NCBI GenBank assembly: GCA_944321145.1
Contig: CALUKF010000004.1
Location: 1-64,000, forward strand
Direction: 5' to 3'
Source: an uncultured Odoribacter sp.
Lineage (GTDB): Bacteria > Bacteroidota > Bacteroidia > Bacteroidales > Marinifilaceae
Length of the DNA stretch: 64,000 bases
The notes beneath the pieces were generated by a model that was given only the letters and a program-made list of their open reading frames with translations, did not search any database and was not told where the DNA came from. The position numbers were made by a program, and so were the translations under genes. Positions 1-9,001 of the stretch are shown here, piece after piece; position 1 is the stretch's first letter; each line of letters begins with the position of its first letter.

Positions 1-98
1 CCCATTTTGTCCATGAACTGATGTATCTCTTCCGTGTCAAGCGGCTTGCCGGTCTTGACGAAATCCTTGAATTCTTCGAGTGTCATAATTCCTTGCAT
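1..98 (-). CDS. Sugar O-acetyltransferase, N-terminal fragment (truncated by window edge)
   Basis: Only the first 32 codons are inside the window, read leftwards from an ATG at 98; a second ATG at 86 is an alternative start. The peptide begins MQGIMTLEEFKDFVKTGKPL and continues with EIHQFMDKM. This acidic, helical start resembles the N-termini of maltose/galactoside O-acetyltransferase-like hexapeptide-repeat proteins of Bacteroidales, which acetylate sugars with acetyl-CoA. The hexapeptide repeats themselves lie outside the window, so the family call rests on this short stretch and is tentative. Confidence 0.35.
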   Translation of the reverse strand, partial: MQGIMTLEEFKDFVKTGKPLDTEEIHQFMDKM

Positions 99-173
99 TT
101 AGTTTATTGTCCGCAAAAATACGGCAACACGGAGAACAACGGAATACACAAATTCCCGATGTTTGTACCTGTT

Positions 174-638
174 TTACGGAAAATGAGATATCTTTTGATA
201 CATTCTCATAAGTTCTCCATCATCACCTTGTACCATGCACAAAAAATCCCAACCGTAACGCTCATAAAAAGTTGTATGTTCCGTAATGAGATAGAGAGTA
301 TTGATACCTTTTTCGACCATCTCCCTGCAGATATGCTCCAATAACTTTCCGGCAATGCCCTGATTGCGTTTTTCCGGCTCCACATACAAGGCGCAAACAT
401 TCGGGGTCAAGTCTTTGCGGTCGTGAAAATCGTTTTCTATGACACCGGCTCCGGCAATTATTTTTTCTTCTTCTGTCACCACGTACCATTGTGGCACAGG
501 CTCTCTTCGCTGAATGCTGTCATCTATGCTTATCAGATATTCTTCCAATGGGATTTCCCATTTCTCATGAAACCAGTGGGCTGCCTGTATACGCCACTCT
601 GGATGAGTGCCAAGAGCGATAAAGTTATACGCTTTCAT
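174..638 (-). CDS. GNAT-family N-acetyltransferase
   Basis: This 154-residue protein has the layout of a single GNAT domain. The acetyl-CoA-binding segment is visible as VEPEKRNQGIAGKLLEHI (the R/Q-x-x-G-x-G/A loop followed by a helix), preceded by the beta-strand CALYVEP and followed by LYLITEHTTFYERYGWDF, the usual final strand and aromatic turn. The family transfers acetyl groups from acetyl-CoA to amines; the substrate cannot be told. It has its own upstream promoter and no partner in an operon. Length is normal for the family. Confidence 0.85.
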   Translation of the reverse strand: MKAYNFIALGTHPEWRIQAAHWFHEKWEIPLEEYLISIDDSIQRREPVPQWYVVTEEEKIIAGAGVIENDFHDRKDLTPNVCALYVEPEKRNQGIAGKLLEHICREMVEKGINTLYLITEHTTFYERYGWDFLCMVQGDDGELMRMYQKISHFP

Positions 639-665
639 TTGTATTTCTCATTTTACATACGCTTG

Positions 666-696
666 CGAAGATAAGGAAAATCGCGGAGCCGTACAA
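666..696 (-). promoter_or_regulatory. Bacteroides-type promoter for the GNAT gene
   Basis: On the minus strand TTG (694-696) is followed after 20 nt by TATCTTCG (666-673), close to the Bacteroides -33/-7 consensus TTTG...TAnnTTTG. The same TATCTTCG form with a 20-nt spacer recurs before the PIN/antitoxin pair at 63435-63465. Confidence 0.55.
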
Positions 697-699
697 ACA

Positions 700-1992
700 T
701 TATTTCCCCATCGCCTCCTTCACCCTCGCCAGCAAGTTTGGAATATCCAAATGCTGCGGACACTTCGCCAGACACTCGCCGCAAGCGACGCACGAGGATG
801 CCGGGTCGCCGCGCTGTATGGGCGACATCGAAACGGTGTAGTCTGCCATTGCCCGCTCCTTGTTCCGATGCAGGATGTAGTTGTTATACACGTAGGCAAA
901 AATGTAGCCGATGGCGACGTTGTGCGGACAGGGGATGCACTGGTAACAGCCCGTGCAATCGATATGCCCTGGCGCGTGACGGTAGGCATAAATGGCGGCA
1001 CCCAATGCCTCGCGCTCGGCAGGGTTGAGCATGTTGGGGCGGGCTTTGGCGGCGTACTTTAGGTTCTCCTCCACATCCGCCATGCTGCCCATGCCGCTCA
1101 CCGCCACGCTGACTTCGGGTATGTCCCAGAGGTAGTCCAACGCCCACTCGGTATCAGGCTTTTGGATGCCCGTGGAGGCAAGCGCGTCACGCATCGGCTG
1201 TGGCAGATTGGCAAGGAATCCCGTGCGGACGGGCTTCATCACCGCCAGCCCCATGCCGTTGGCAGCAGCATACTTGGGACCGAGTACGCCCGCCTCGTAT
1301 TCGTAGTCCAAATAATTGTGCTGGATGAGGCAGAAGTCCCAGGCGGGCGTGTACTCCACCACCCGTTTGAAGAGTTGCAGGCTGTCGTGGAAGGAGAAGC
1401 CCATGAAGCGGATTTTGCCCTGCGCTTTCAACCGTTCCATTTTCTCGATGAGCTTGTAGGGCAACACCTTTTCTTTCCAGCCACGGTGCATAATCATGTG
1501 GATGTGGTAGAAGTCGATGACATCGGTGCCAATCGTGCGGCGCGACTGGTCGAAGAACTTTTCGAAGTCGTCCGCCGACTGCATCTCCCACCACGGCATC
1601 TTGGACGTGACATACACCCGGTCGCGCCAGCCTCCGGCGAGGGCTTTGCCTACCGCCTGCTCGCTCTCGCCGCCGAGATAGACGCGCCCCGTGTCGATGT
1701 AGTTCACGCCGCCCTCGATGGCACGGCGCACCATCGGCGTGGTCTGGTCGAAATCCACGTGCCCGTTTTTCATGGGCAAGCGCAACATCCCAAACCCCAA
1801 GGCAGACACTTTCACGCCTGTCCGCCCCATGTCTCGGTATGCCATGTCGGGGTTATAATTCAAAATACCCCTGCCTGCTTCTTCTTTTACCGCTTGTTTT
1901 TCTGCTTCTTGTGCTACAAGTTTTGCCGGATGGATGAGTGTTCCGGCTGCGGCTGCCAACAATCCTTTCTTGATAAAATCTCGTCTGTCCAT
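700..1992 (-). CDS. Aldo/keto reductase with C-terminal 2x[4Fe-4S] ferredoxin domain
   Basis: This is a 430-residue NAD(P)H-dependent aldo/keto reductase fused to a bacterial ferredoxin module. The N-terminus MDRRDFIKKGLLAAAAGTL carries a twin-arginine (RR) type signal, so export as a folded cofactor-loaded enzyme is likely. The reductase barrel starts near residue 50 (YRDMGRTGVKVSALGFG) and shows the catalytic Asp/Tyr region YIDTGRVYLGG and the Lys in VTSKM. Two cysteine clusters, CTGCYQCIPCP and CVACGECLAKCP, near residues 350-415 should bind iron-sulfur clusters. The substrate is unknown. It stands alone. A TATCTTTG -7 element lies at 2076-2083, with only a weakly placed -33. Confidence 0.9.
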   Translation of the reverse strand: MDRRDFIKKGLLAAAAGTLIHPAKLVAQEAEKQAVKEEAGRGILNYNPDMAYRDMGRTGVKVSALGFGMLRLPMKNGHVDFDQTTPMVRRAIEGGVNYIDTGRVYLGGESEQAVGKALAGGWRDRVYVTSKMPWWEMQSADDFEKFFDQSRRTIGTDVIDFYHIHMIMHRGWKEKVLPYKLIEKMERLKAQGKIRFMGFSFHDSLQLFKRVVEYTPAWDFCLIQHNYLDYEYEAGVLGPKYAAANGMGLAVMKPVRTGFLANLPQPMRDALASTGIQKPDTEWALDYLWDIPEVSVAVSGMGSMADVEENLKYAAKARPNMLNPAEREALGAAIYAYRHAPGHIDCTGCYQCIPCPHNVAIGYIFAYVYNNYILHRNKERAMADYTVSMSPIQRGDPASSCVACGECLAKCPQHLDIPNLLARVKEAMGK

Positions 1993-2146
1993 ACGATGCC
2001 CGTTATTTAACTATTTTGCTGAATCCTGCCGGACGCCGGCGAATGCCATGCAACACAACAGGATTTTATCTTGTGCAAAGATAGCGGACGCGAGTCGGAA
2101 AGCTCCCAACACCATTACGGATACTTGTAACACATTTACAGATTCC

Positions 2147-3559
2147 CTATTTCTTCACCGTGAATTGCAGTGCCACCGGCTCATTTGCCATGCCGGCAGG
2201 CAGCGTGACTTCCACCCGGTCGCCGTCCACGCGGTATTTCACCCGCTTGTTTCCCTTCAGGAGGGTCATTTTGCCCGTAGGCACATTGCCTTTCCACACA
2301 AGGGTTGCGGGCAGGTTTTCCCCTTCCGGAAGGGCATAAATGGCGTACAGGGTTTTGCCGTCTTTGTCTGCGGTGAACCACGTGTTTCCATCATGGTAGA
2401 CCGGTGTCGTGCGGGTCGCATAAATGGCTTTGCCGTTTGCACGCAACCATTCGCCCACGGCATGCAGGCGTTCTACGGCAGCTTCTTCGATGATGCCCGT
2501 GGGGGTAGGACCTACGCCCAGCACGAAGCACCCGCCTTTGGCAGTGATTTCCGCCAGCGTGTTGATGACTTTTTGTGCAGACTTATACGGCGCGTTAGGC
2601 ACCCAACCCCAGTCGTTGCTGAGCGGAATGCAACTTTCCCACGGGTAATTGAGTTGGGTTTCCGGAATGCCGCGCTCCGGCGTCTGGTAATTTTCGTTCT
2701 TGCCACGGATGCTCCGGTCTACGGAAATCAGTCCGGGATGCTGCCTGCGGGCTTTTTCCAGGATGCTGTCCAGCCCGATATCCTCGCCGGCAATCCAACC
2801 GCCGTCCAGCCAAAGAATGTCAAAACTGCCGTAATCCGTCATCAGTTCATCCAATTGGTTGCGGGTGAACGTGACGTAATTTGCCCACCAGTCGGGGTGG
2901 CGTTCTTTCTTGTAATTGATGCGTCGCGTAGGCGTCGCAAAATAAGGATTCCAAAACCACTCGCAATGCCAGTCCGGCTTGGAGAAATAGCACCCCATCA
3001 TAAAGCCCCGTTGGCGGAAAGCCTCAAAGACATGCAGTGCCGCATTCCGCCGTGGATGGTCTTTGAATGCCCCGTGGGCAATGGAAAAATCCGTGTATTT
3101 CGAGTCGAACAGGCAGAAACCGTCGTGGTGCTTCGTGGTGAAAATCATATATTTCATCCCTGCATCCGCCATTACATCCGCCCATTGTTCCGGGTTGAAG
3201 TCCACCGGATTCAGGGAGTCAATCAGTCCCCAGTACCATTTTTTATACTCATCGTAGGGCAGCCCGTTCTTCCGGGATATCCAATCTTCGTCCTCAGAAC
3301 AGATAGACCACGATTCCACGATGCCAGGCACAGAGTACAGTCCCCAGTGGAGGAGCACCCCGAATTTCTGGTCTTGCCACCGGTCGAGCTTTTCCAATAC
3401 CTGCGGGTCCGTAGGATAAACATAATCGGACGCTGCCGACTGTTCATGCACAAACCCTTCCACTTGTTCCTGTGCACTCAGGTTTAGCGCCAGGCTCGTC
3501 CCTACGACAAGCCCCAGTGCGCTTTTGCTAATTTTCTTAAACATAGATTTCTTCATCAT
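2147..3559 (-). CDS. Alpha-L-fucosidase (GH29), secreted
   Basis: This 470-residue glycoside hydrolase removes terminal alpha-L-fucose from glycans, typically host mucin or milk glycans. It has a signal peptide (first about 30 residues, cut near LNLSAQEQ). Family GH29 motifs are clear: KHHDGFCLFDSKYTDFS near residue 145, and the nucleophile region FDILWLDGGW with the likely catalytic Asp near residue 252. A short beta domain follows at the C-terminus. The gene begins 27 nt after mutL stops on the same strand, so it may be read through from the mutL operon, an odd pairing of DNA repair and glycan hydrolysis that probably reflects spacing only. Confidence 0.93.
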   Translation of the reverse strand: MMKKSMFKKISKSALGLVVGTSLALNLSAQEQVEGFVHEQSAASDYVYPTDPQVLEKLDRWQDQKFGVLLHWGLYSVPGIVESWSICSEDEDWISRKNGLPYDEYKKWYWGLIDSLNPVDFNPEQWADVMADAGMKYMIFTTKHHDGFCLFDSKYTDFSIAHGAFKDHPRRNAALHVFEAFRQRGFMMGCYFSKPDWHCEWFWNPYFATPTRRINYKKERHPDWWANYVTFTRNQLDELMTDYGSFDILWLDGGWIAGEDIGLDSILEKARRQHPGLISVDRSIRGKNENYQTPERGIPETQLNYPWESCIPLSNDWGWVPNAPYKSAQKVINTLAEITAKGGCFVLGVGPTPTGIIEEAAVERLHAVGEWLRANGKAIYATRTTPVYHDGNTWFTADKDGKTLYAIYALPEGENLPATLVWKGNVPTGKMTLLKGNKRVKYRVDGDRVEVTLPAGMANEPVALQFTVKK

Positions 3560-3586
3560 TCCCTTGTATTTAGTTGTTATTAAAAC

Positions 3587-5443
3587 TCATTTGAACCACG
3601 CATTGACATCTTCATATTTCAGGATGTGGACAATCACCTTCCCGTCCGCCGTGAAATGGGGCTGCTTGCTGGCGAAGAGTTGTGTGGTCAGTTCGCCCAT
3701 CTCTTCGCAGGTAAGGGACGTGTCGTATGCCATTGCCGCTGCTTTTGCCAATGCCAGAGCCACCCGTTCGCGCCCTTTTTCCCGGATACTGCCTTCCGTG
3801 TTCTTATAGTGTTCAATCAATTCCATCAGCACCTCCCGAGCCCTACCGCCCGGCAAATCCGGCGGCACTGCCTGGATGGCATAGCAGTTTTTGCCGAAAA
3901 CGGTCAGCTCAAACCCCAGGAATTCCAAGTCTGCCAGCAGGTCGCCCACCAAGACAAAATCCGTTGCCGGCAGTTCCAGCAACTCCGGGAACAGGCTCTT
4001 TTGTCCCGTCACCCGGTGTTCCGCGAGGGACTGCATATAGCGGTCGAAGAGGATGCGTTCGTGCGCCCGCTTCTGGTCTATCAGCATGAGCCCGCTTTGC
4101 ACGGGCGTGACGATATACCGCCCTTTGATTTGGAAATAGCAGGTCGTCGAGGGAGCCAGGGGTTCTGCCGCTTCTGCCATCTCCGGAATGATGGTTTGCA
4201 CCGCCTCTTCTTTCTCTTTCAGCCCGTCGAACAAGATGTCCCAATTCGCCGGCACCGCCTTATGCGGATGGGGATGGCTGTCTTTTGCCAGGCGCGGGAA
4301 GTCCGAATCCGCCGGCGTGATGCTGTCCGCCGGGTAATTGAACGGGTTGTAACCCGGCGTGTAACTGATGCGGGGCACGTAGGGCATTTCGTTTCCCACC
4401 GCAGCAGGCACATAGTCCATGCTCCCCTCTGCATCGAAATCCAGAGGCGGCGTGATGTTGAATTTTCCCAAAGCCTCCCGCACGCATGCCAGCAGGATTT
4501 GGAAAAGGTCTGCCTCATTTTGGAACTTGATTTCAGTTTTAGTCGGATGGATGTTCACGTCCACCGCCGACGGGTCTACCGTGAAGTAGAGGAAATACGA
4601 AGGCACGCTCTCTGCCCCCAGCAGCCCCGAATAGGCTTCCATCACCGCTTTGTGGAAAAACGGATGCTTCATGAAGCGGTTGTTTACGAAGAAATATTGC
4701 TCCCCGTAAGTCTTGCGTGCCTGTTCCGGCGTGCAGACAAAGCCCTTGATGCCCACGATGCTCGTCTCGCATTCCACAGTCACCAGACGCGAATTGATGC
4801 TTTTTCCAAAAATGTGTACAATCCGCTGCCGCAACCCGCACACAGGCAGGTCATACAGCGTCGTGCCGTTGTTCACGAGCGAGAGCGCGATTTCCGGGTG
4901 GGTCAGTGCCACCCGCAGGAATTCATTCGTCACGTTGCGCAATTCCGTTGTATCCGATTTCAGAAACTTGCGCCGTGCCGGGAGGTTGAAGAACAGGTTT
5001 TTGACCGCAATGTTCGTCCCCTTCGGCACGCTTGCCGCCTCTTGGCTCTTCAAGTCAGAGGCTGCCATGAAAAGGCAGGTGCCCAGTTCGTCCTCGGCGC
5101 GGCGGGTCTTCACTTCCACTTCTGCCACGGAGGCTATCGAAGGCAATGCCTCCCCCCGGAAACCGAGCGTATGGATGTTGAAAAGGTCTTGCGCCGACGC
5201 AATCTTGGATGTGGCGTGCCGCTCGAAAGCCATGCGTGCGTCCGTCGGCGACATGCCGCAGCCGTCGTCAATCACCTGGATGACCGCCTTCCCCACATTT
5301 TTCAGCAAGACCTGTATCCGTTTCGCGCCGGCGTCCACGGCGTTTTCGACCAGTTCTTTCACCACGGATGCCGGACGCTGCACCACTTCGCCCGCTGCAA
5401 TCTGGTTCGCCACCGAATCCGGCAACAAATGCACAATGTCCAT
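3587..5443 (-). CDS. mutL: DNA mismatch repair protein MutL
   Basis: MutL couples MutS mismatch recognition to strand incision and removal. The N-terminal GHKL ATPase is clear: PDSVANQIAAGEVVQRPASV, ELVENAVDAGA, DDGCGM and TLGFRGEAL. An acidic, proline-containing linker separates it from a C-terminal dimerisation domain ending in PHFTADGKVIVHIL. The start at 5443 (MDIVHLLPDSVANQ) is chosen over 5467 because family members begin there. In the C-terminal domain the endonuclease motif DQHAAHERI reads DQKRAHERI. The gene follows a small membrane protein by 13 nt. Confidence 0.97.
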   Translation of the reverse strand: MDIVHLLPDSVANQIAAGEVVQRPASVVKELVENAVDAGAKRIQVLLKNVGKAVIQVIDDGCGMSPTDARMAFERHATSKIASAQDLFNIHTLGFRGEALPSIASVAEVEVKTRRAEDELGTCLFMAASDLKSQEAASVPKGTNIAVKNLFFNLPARRKFLKSDTTELRNVTNEFLRVALTHPEIALSLVNNGTTLYDLPVCGLRQRIVHIFGKSINSRLVTVECETSIVGIKGFVCTPEQARKTYGEQYFFVNNRFMKHPFFHKAVMEAYSGLLGAESVPSYFLYFTVDPSAVDVNIHPTKTEIKFQNEADLFQILLACVREALGKFNITPPLDFDAEGSMDYVPAAVGNEMPYVPRISYTPGYNPFNYPADSITPADSDFPRLAKDSHPHPHKAVPANWDILFDGLKEKEEAVQTIIPEMAEAAEPLAPSTTCYFQIKGRYIVTPVQSGLMLIDQKRAHERILFDRYMQSLAEHRVTGQKSLFPELLELPATDFVLVGDLLADLEFLGFELTVFGKNCYAIQAVPPDLPGGRAREVLMELIEHYKNTEGSIREKGRERVALALAKAAAMAYDTSLTCEEMGELTTQLFASKQPHFTADGKVIVHILKYEDVNAWFK

Positions 5444-5456
5444 ACCAGCCCCTCCC

Positions 5457-5777
5457 TTATAAGCCAAAGAATCGCATGATGGCTTCCGGGTTCCGGATCA
5501 CCAGATAAAACGCCAGGATGAACAGCATGATTAATATCATGAACAAACGGAGTGTCCGCCAAGTGCCGGCATTGCCGCGTGCCGCGCGGCGGCGTTCATA
5601 CTCCGCCCTGAAGTGCCCTTTGAGGTGGGGGACATACTGTTCCTGCTCCCCTTCCTCCTCCATGCCAAGCTCCGCCCGCACCCGTTTTAGCCGTTCCTCC
5701 CGCGCCTCCTTCTCCGGGTCGTAAAAACGGGGCTTGTACTCAAATCTTCGATACTCCGGTTTCTTAAAAAATAGCAT
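5457..5777 (-). CDS. Small membrane protein of unknown function upstream of mutL
   Basis: This 106-residue protein has a highly charged cytoplasmic part (EYRRFEYKPRFYDPEKEAREERLKRVRAE) and a single C-terminal transmembrane helix (FMILIMLFILAFYLVI), so it is a tail-anchored type membrane protein. I do not recognise a characterised family; proteins of this shape are found beside mutL in Bacteroidales. It lies 20 nt after the flippase-like gene and 13 nt before mutL, which suggests one transcript. Confidence 0.75.
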   Translation of the reverse strand: MLFFKKPEYRRFEYKPRFYDPEKEAREERLKRVRAELGMEEEGEQEQYVPHLKGHFRAEYERRRAARGNAGTWRTLRLFMILIMLFILAFYLVIRNPEAIMRFFGL

Positions 5778-5797
5778 AGCTCTCTACGTTTTAGTTC

Positions 5798-6871
5798 TTA
5801 TTCGTTCACTTTTTGTTTCCTGCCGAAATGCTTTGCCAGCCATTTCGGCACAATGAATGCACCCGCAAACAGGTAGGGGTAATACGTCACCAGCCGCCAC
5901 AGGATGGCGATGGCTATCGCCACGCTTGCCCCCGGCAGGAACTCGCCCAAGTATTCTTTGAACACAAATTCCGCAAAACCGCTTCCGCCGGGTGTCGGGC
6001 TGACTAACATCATAATCCACATCACCAACTGCCGCGCGAAAATCAGGAAATGGTCGCCCCATCCGTATTTCCCTGCCCAGAACGCCATCAGCAAGGCATT
6101 CACCACCCAATAGCGTGCCGTCCACGAGAAGAAAGTCGCCCCGAAGGTCTTGAGCCAAAAGCTCAGCGGCTGGTGCCTGAGCTCATACGAATTGCGGATA
6201 ATGTCCGATCCTGCCTCGTTTGCGCTGTGCCGCCATTTGCGCAGGATGCGCAGCTTGAAGCATTTCATCAGCAGCCATTTCAGCCCCCGAGGGTTCCGGA
6301 ACAGCCCGTAACTCAATATAATCAAGTAAATCAGCTTGAGGGAATACCCCGTCACCGCCACCCAGAGCAGCCCCGTCGTCACGCCTTGGCTCACCCCCGG
6401 CATGTCCCACAGCCGGCTCTGGCTCACGCAAATCAAGATGATAGGAAACATCAAGATAAAATACAACTCGTCCAGGAACGATGTTGCCATCACCATGGCG
6501 GAACTCCGCCCCACCTTGATACCCTCTTTGTTCACAAACAAGATGGCAATGCTTGTCCCCCCGACCGCCGACGGTGTCACGGCAGAAGTAAATTCCCACA
6601 GGAAAATCACCCGCACCGCGCTCCACCAACTCAGCCGTCCCCCCGACAACACCCGTATCCGCACAATATAGCCGAAATCCCGAATGAACATACAAAGCAC
6701 AGCCACCAACAGCCACGCCACCGAATGCCACGTGAACGTAATTTCCCTGAACGCCGCCGGGTCAAACTCCCGGTACAGCATATAAGCCACTACCCCCACC
6801 CCAATAATGACCGGATAGATAATCTTATAGGGACTTATTTTCCTCGTTAATTGTTGTTCTGTCTCTGCCAT
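5798..6871 (-). CDS. Lysylphosphatidylglycerol synthetase transmembrane-domain (flippase-like, UPF0104) protein
   Basis: This 357-residue integral membrane protein has about eight hydrophobic helices and the family signature around TPSAVGGTSIAILFVNKEGI and SPTPGGSGFAEFVF (the PGGxGxxE motif). The family is the membrane half of MprF/AglD-type proteins and is thought to move lipids or lipid-linked sugars across the inner membrane. No synthetase domain is attached, so the cargo is unknown. I start at 6871 (MAETEQQLTRK) rather than 6901 because the extra ten residues look like leader sequence. It opens the mutL gene run. Confidence 0.85.
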   Translation of the reverse strand: MAETEQQLTRKISPYKIIYPVIIGVGVVAYMLYREFDPAAFREITFTWHSVAWLLVAVLCMFIRDFGYIVRIRVLSGGRLSWWSAVRVIFLWEFTSAVTPSAVGGTSIAILFVNKEGIKVGRSSAMVMATSFLDELYFILMFPIILICVSQSRLWDMPGVSQGVTTGLLWVAVTGYSLKLIYLIILSYGLFRNPRGLKWLLMKCFKLRILRKWRHSANEAGSDIIRNSYELRHQPLSFWLKTFGATFFSWTARYWVVNALLMAFWAGKYGWGDHFLIFARQLVMWIMMLVSPTPGGSGFAEFVFKEYLGEFLPGASVAIAIAILWRLVTYYPYLFAGAFIVPKWLAKHFGRKQKVNE

Positions 6872-6980
6872 AAATAAAACCTCTACAAAAATAAAGTTCA
6901 TAAAGTTAATGGAAAGTTTTCGGATAAACCACCTCTTTTGCCATAAACTTTATGAACTTAGCATACTTTAAGAACTCTCG

Positions 6981-7054
<74 letters not shown>

Positions 7055-7150
7055 TTCATTTCACGGGCAAAAATAACACAAATTCTCCAACCCCGCAAAT
7101 TTCCGCCCCATTCTTTCTCCTTTTCCCCGCAAAAACTTCCCCTCCCCTGA

Positions 7151-7212
7151 ATTATACTCGATAAAGTATAATCTTCCGCTCCATCATAATTTTTATACTC
7201 AATCGAGTATAA
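7151..7212. promoter_or_regulatory. Two related AT-rich palindromes (operator-like) between tRNA-Ala and a membrane-protein gene
   Basis: ATTATAC (7151-7157) is inverted as GTATAAT (7166-7172), and TTATACTC (7193-7200) is inverted as GAGTATAA (7205-7212) around AATC. The two sites share TATACTC and GTATAAT, 41 nt apart. They look like a double binding site for a dimeric repressor or a pair of small hairpins. No regulator gene lies beside them. The rest of 7060-7256 shows no gene. Confidence 0.4.
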
Positions 7213-7256
7213 TTTCCGAGGACACCGCTCTTGAAGAAGAATGAGCACCGGCGTTT

Positions 7257-7697
7257 TCACTGCCGCATCCGCCCCTCTTGGCGCATCTTCCACATGGCAA
7301 TGCTGATGGTGCTTATGGCAATGCCCAGCAGTACCCAGTTCCACCCGCTGGACAGCATCTCCTCCTCTCCGGTAATGGAGCACAGCATATACCAAGTGAA
7401 CCCGACGCTTCCTACAATCAGGGATGCCAACATCCATTTCCGTGTCACCCAACTAAATTCTCGTTTCAGCGGTTTCCCCGCCAGCCAATCCGCATACAAC
7501 CGCATGCCGAGCACAATGCACACGCCCACCGCTGCACCCCAAATCCCCGCCCAAATCATGGCATCCTCCAACGGCAACTCCCGCGGCTCCGCCACCGCCA
7601 CATACGTGACAAACAACGCATAAAACCCCAACGCCCCCACCAACCCGCACATCACCCTCCAACCCCTTGAAAACACCTTTGCCAACTGTCCTTCCAT
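7257..7697 (-). CDS. Four-helix membrane protein of unknown function
   Basis: This 146-residue protein has four predicted transmembrane helices: VMCGLVGALGFYALFVTYVA, an Ala/Gly/Val helix from AMIWAGIWG to VLGMRLYA, WMLASLIVGSVGFTWYML and VLLGIAISTISIAM. I start at 7697 (MEGQLAKVFSRG) because a very strong ribosome-binding site, AAAGGAGGACAAG, sits just upstream; the longer frame to 7751 would contain it. No family is recognised. It follows the 7718-8860 lipoprotein gene on the same strand with 20 nt between them, so the two are probably co-transcribed. Confidence 0.7.
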   Translation of the reverse strand: MEGQLAKVFSRGWRVMCGLVGALGFYALFVTYVAVAEPRELPLEDAMIWAGIWGAAVGVCIVLGMRLYADWLAGKPLKREFSWVTRKWMLASLIVGSVGFTWYMLCSITGEEEMLSSGWNWVLLGIAISTISIAMWKMRQEGRMRQ

Positions 7698-7717
7698 CTT
7701 GTCCTCCTTTCTTGCTT

Positions 7718-8860
7718 TTAAAGATGATACATTGTGGATTGTCGTCCCCAAACCACCGCTGCGTCCTCAGCTCCGGCTTCCGGCAGGATGCGGACAATAA
7801 CGTCCTCAGAATAATCCTTCAGCGTCACGGTTACGCGCAGGCACTTGCCCAAATCCAGTTCCCCGATGATAGTTCCGGTGACATGGATGCGGAAAGCCTT
7901 CCCCTCAAGGTTCTGGGCAAAGGGGTATGGCGACCCGTCCCATCTCAAAGACAAGTCTTCTGCATCAAAGCTTATCTTGGCTCCATTGGCGTTTAACAAG
8001 GTGGCTTCCTTGCGCTCCTTGTCATACGCATAAGCCAATGCCATGTCCAGGTGTACATCCGCGTTGCCTGCTTTTGCCCGCCATAGCGTATTGGTCTGCA
8101 CGTAGTCTACCGGTTCCTCGCCCGATTGCTCCACGATTGCCGGCTGCGCTTCTTCCAAGAAGTCGGTCAATACCTCCGCATTCAGCAGGAAATCCACAGT
8201 GGCTTGGGTTTTCTCCTTGGGCATCCGCACTGCAAGTTCCTCCAGAAGACCTTCCCAAAGCGTGAAATGCAGGTCATATCGCTCGTTCAGCTGTTCAATA
8301 ATGCGGTATTCTTCTGCGGATACTTCCTCACGAACCCATGCCGGGATGATTTTTCCCTCGTTGGTGTAATACGACTCCGGATGCCAGTCCTCCGATGTGG
8401 AATCTATTTCTACCAATTTCATTGATTGGGCAAATGCTTTCCATTTCGCTTGCAATTTCGGCATAGTGTCTTTTACCCATTGGTTGTTGCGCGCTATCTT
8501 GGCCTTGAACGCCCAATATTCCGCCTCTTGGAATCCTGTCTGCAGGAACTCCTCCAGCGTCATGTCAAAGGCTTGCAGCTTGGTCGTAGAATCGAATTGA
8601 AAATGCTTGTCCTCCACTTCCTCCTTCCATTTCTTCAGCCGCGCCTGCTTCACCTCCTCCTCTTCTTCCGTGAGCAGGTAATCCGGCACAAGGTGTATAT
8701 ACTCCGCCTTCAATTCCCTCTCCTGTTCCGTCAGCAGCGAATCCACAACCATATACACCAATTCCCCGCCCGCCGTCCTCGGCAATTGCGGATGCTGTTC
8801 CTCCTTGCATGCCACCACCGCCAGGCAACACAACCCCCAAACCCAAATTCCCTTTTTCAT
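7718..8860 (-). CDS. Putative lipoprotein of unknown function
   Basis: The protein is 380 residues when started at 8860 (MKKGIWVWGLCCLAVVACKEE), giving a lipoprotein signal with lipobox VVAC. The longer frame to 8974 runs through the promoter region and is rejected. The mature part is Glu/Lys-rich and helical to about residue 250 (EEEEEVKQARLKKWKEEVEDK), then becomes beta-rich (SLRWDGSPYPFAQNLEGKAF). No catalytic motif or known family was recognised. It is probably anchored in the outer or inner membrane facing the periplasm. Confidence 0.65.
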   Translation of the reverse strand: MKKGIWVWGLCCLAVVACKEEQHPQLPRTAGGELVYMVVDSLLTEQERELKAEYIHLVPDYLLTEEEEEVKQARLKKWKEEVEDKHFQFDSTTKLQAFDMTLEEFLQTGFQEAEYWAFKAKIARNNQWVKDTMPKLQAKWKAFAQSMKLVEIDSTSEDWHPESYYTNEGKIIPAWVREEVSAEEYRIIEQLNERYDLHFTLWEGLLEELAVRMPKEKTQATVDFLLNAEVLTDFLEEAQPAIVEQSGEEPVDYVQTNTLWRAKAGNADVHLDMALAYAYDKERKEATLLNANGAKISFDAEDLSLRWDGSPYPFAQNLEGKAFRIHVTGTIIGELDLGKCLRVTVTLKDYSEDVIVRILPEAGAEDAAVVWGRQSTMYHL

Positions 8861-8899
8861 AGTCTTCAATTTAAAGTGAATGATTCCTTTTAAGCGCGT

Positions 8900-8930
8900 T
8901 AAAGTTACAACGTTCCCCGAATAAAAACAA
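8900..8930 (-). promoter_or_regulatory. Bacteroides-type promoter for the 7718-8860 lipoprotein gene
   Basis: On the minus strand TTG (8928-8930), a 20-nt spacer and TAACTTTA (8900-8907) lie about 40 nt upstream of the chosen start, supporting that start. Confidence 0.5.
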
Positions 8931-9001
8931 GCGCAGGCATACTGAAAAAGTTCTGAATTTTTCCCGGATGCCATCCTTGTGCCGGCATGTGAGGGGATAC
9001 T

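Noticed and set aside
3626-5479. A 617-codon open frame opposite mutL, and a similar 688-codon frame opposite the P1B ATPase (9911-11977)
   Set aside because: Both are antisense to genes with complete catalytic motifs, and are Arg/His/Pro-rich as shadow frames are.
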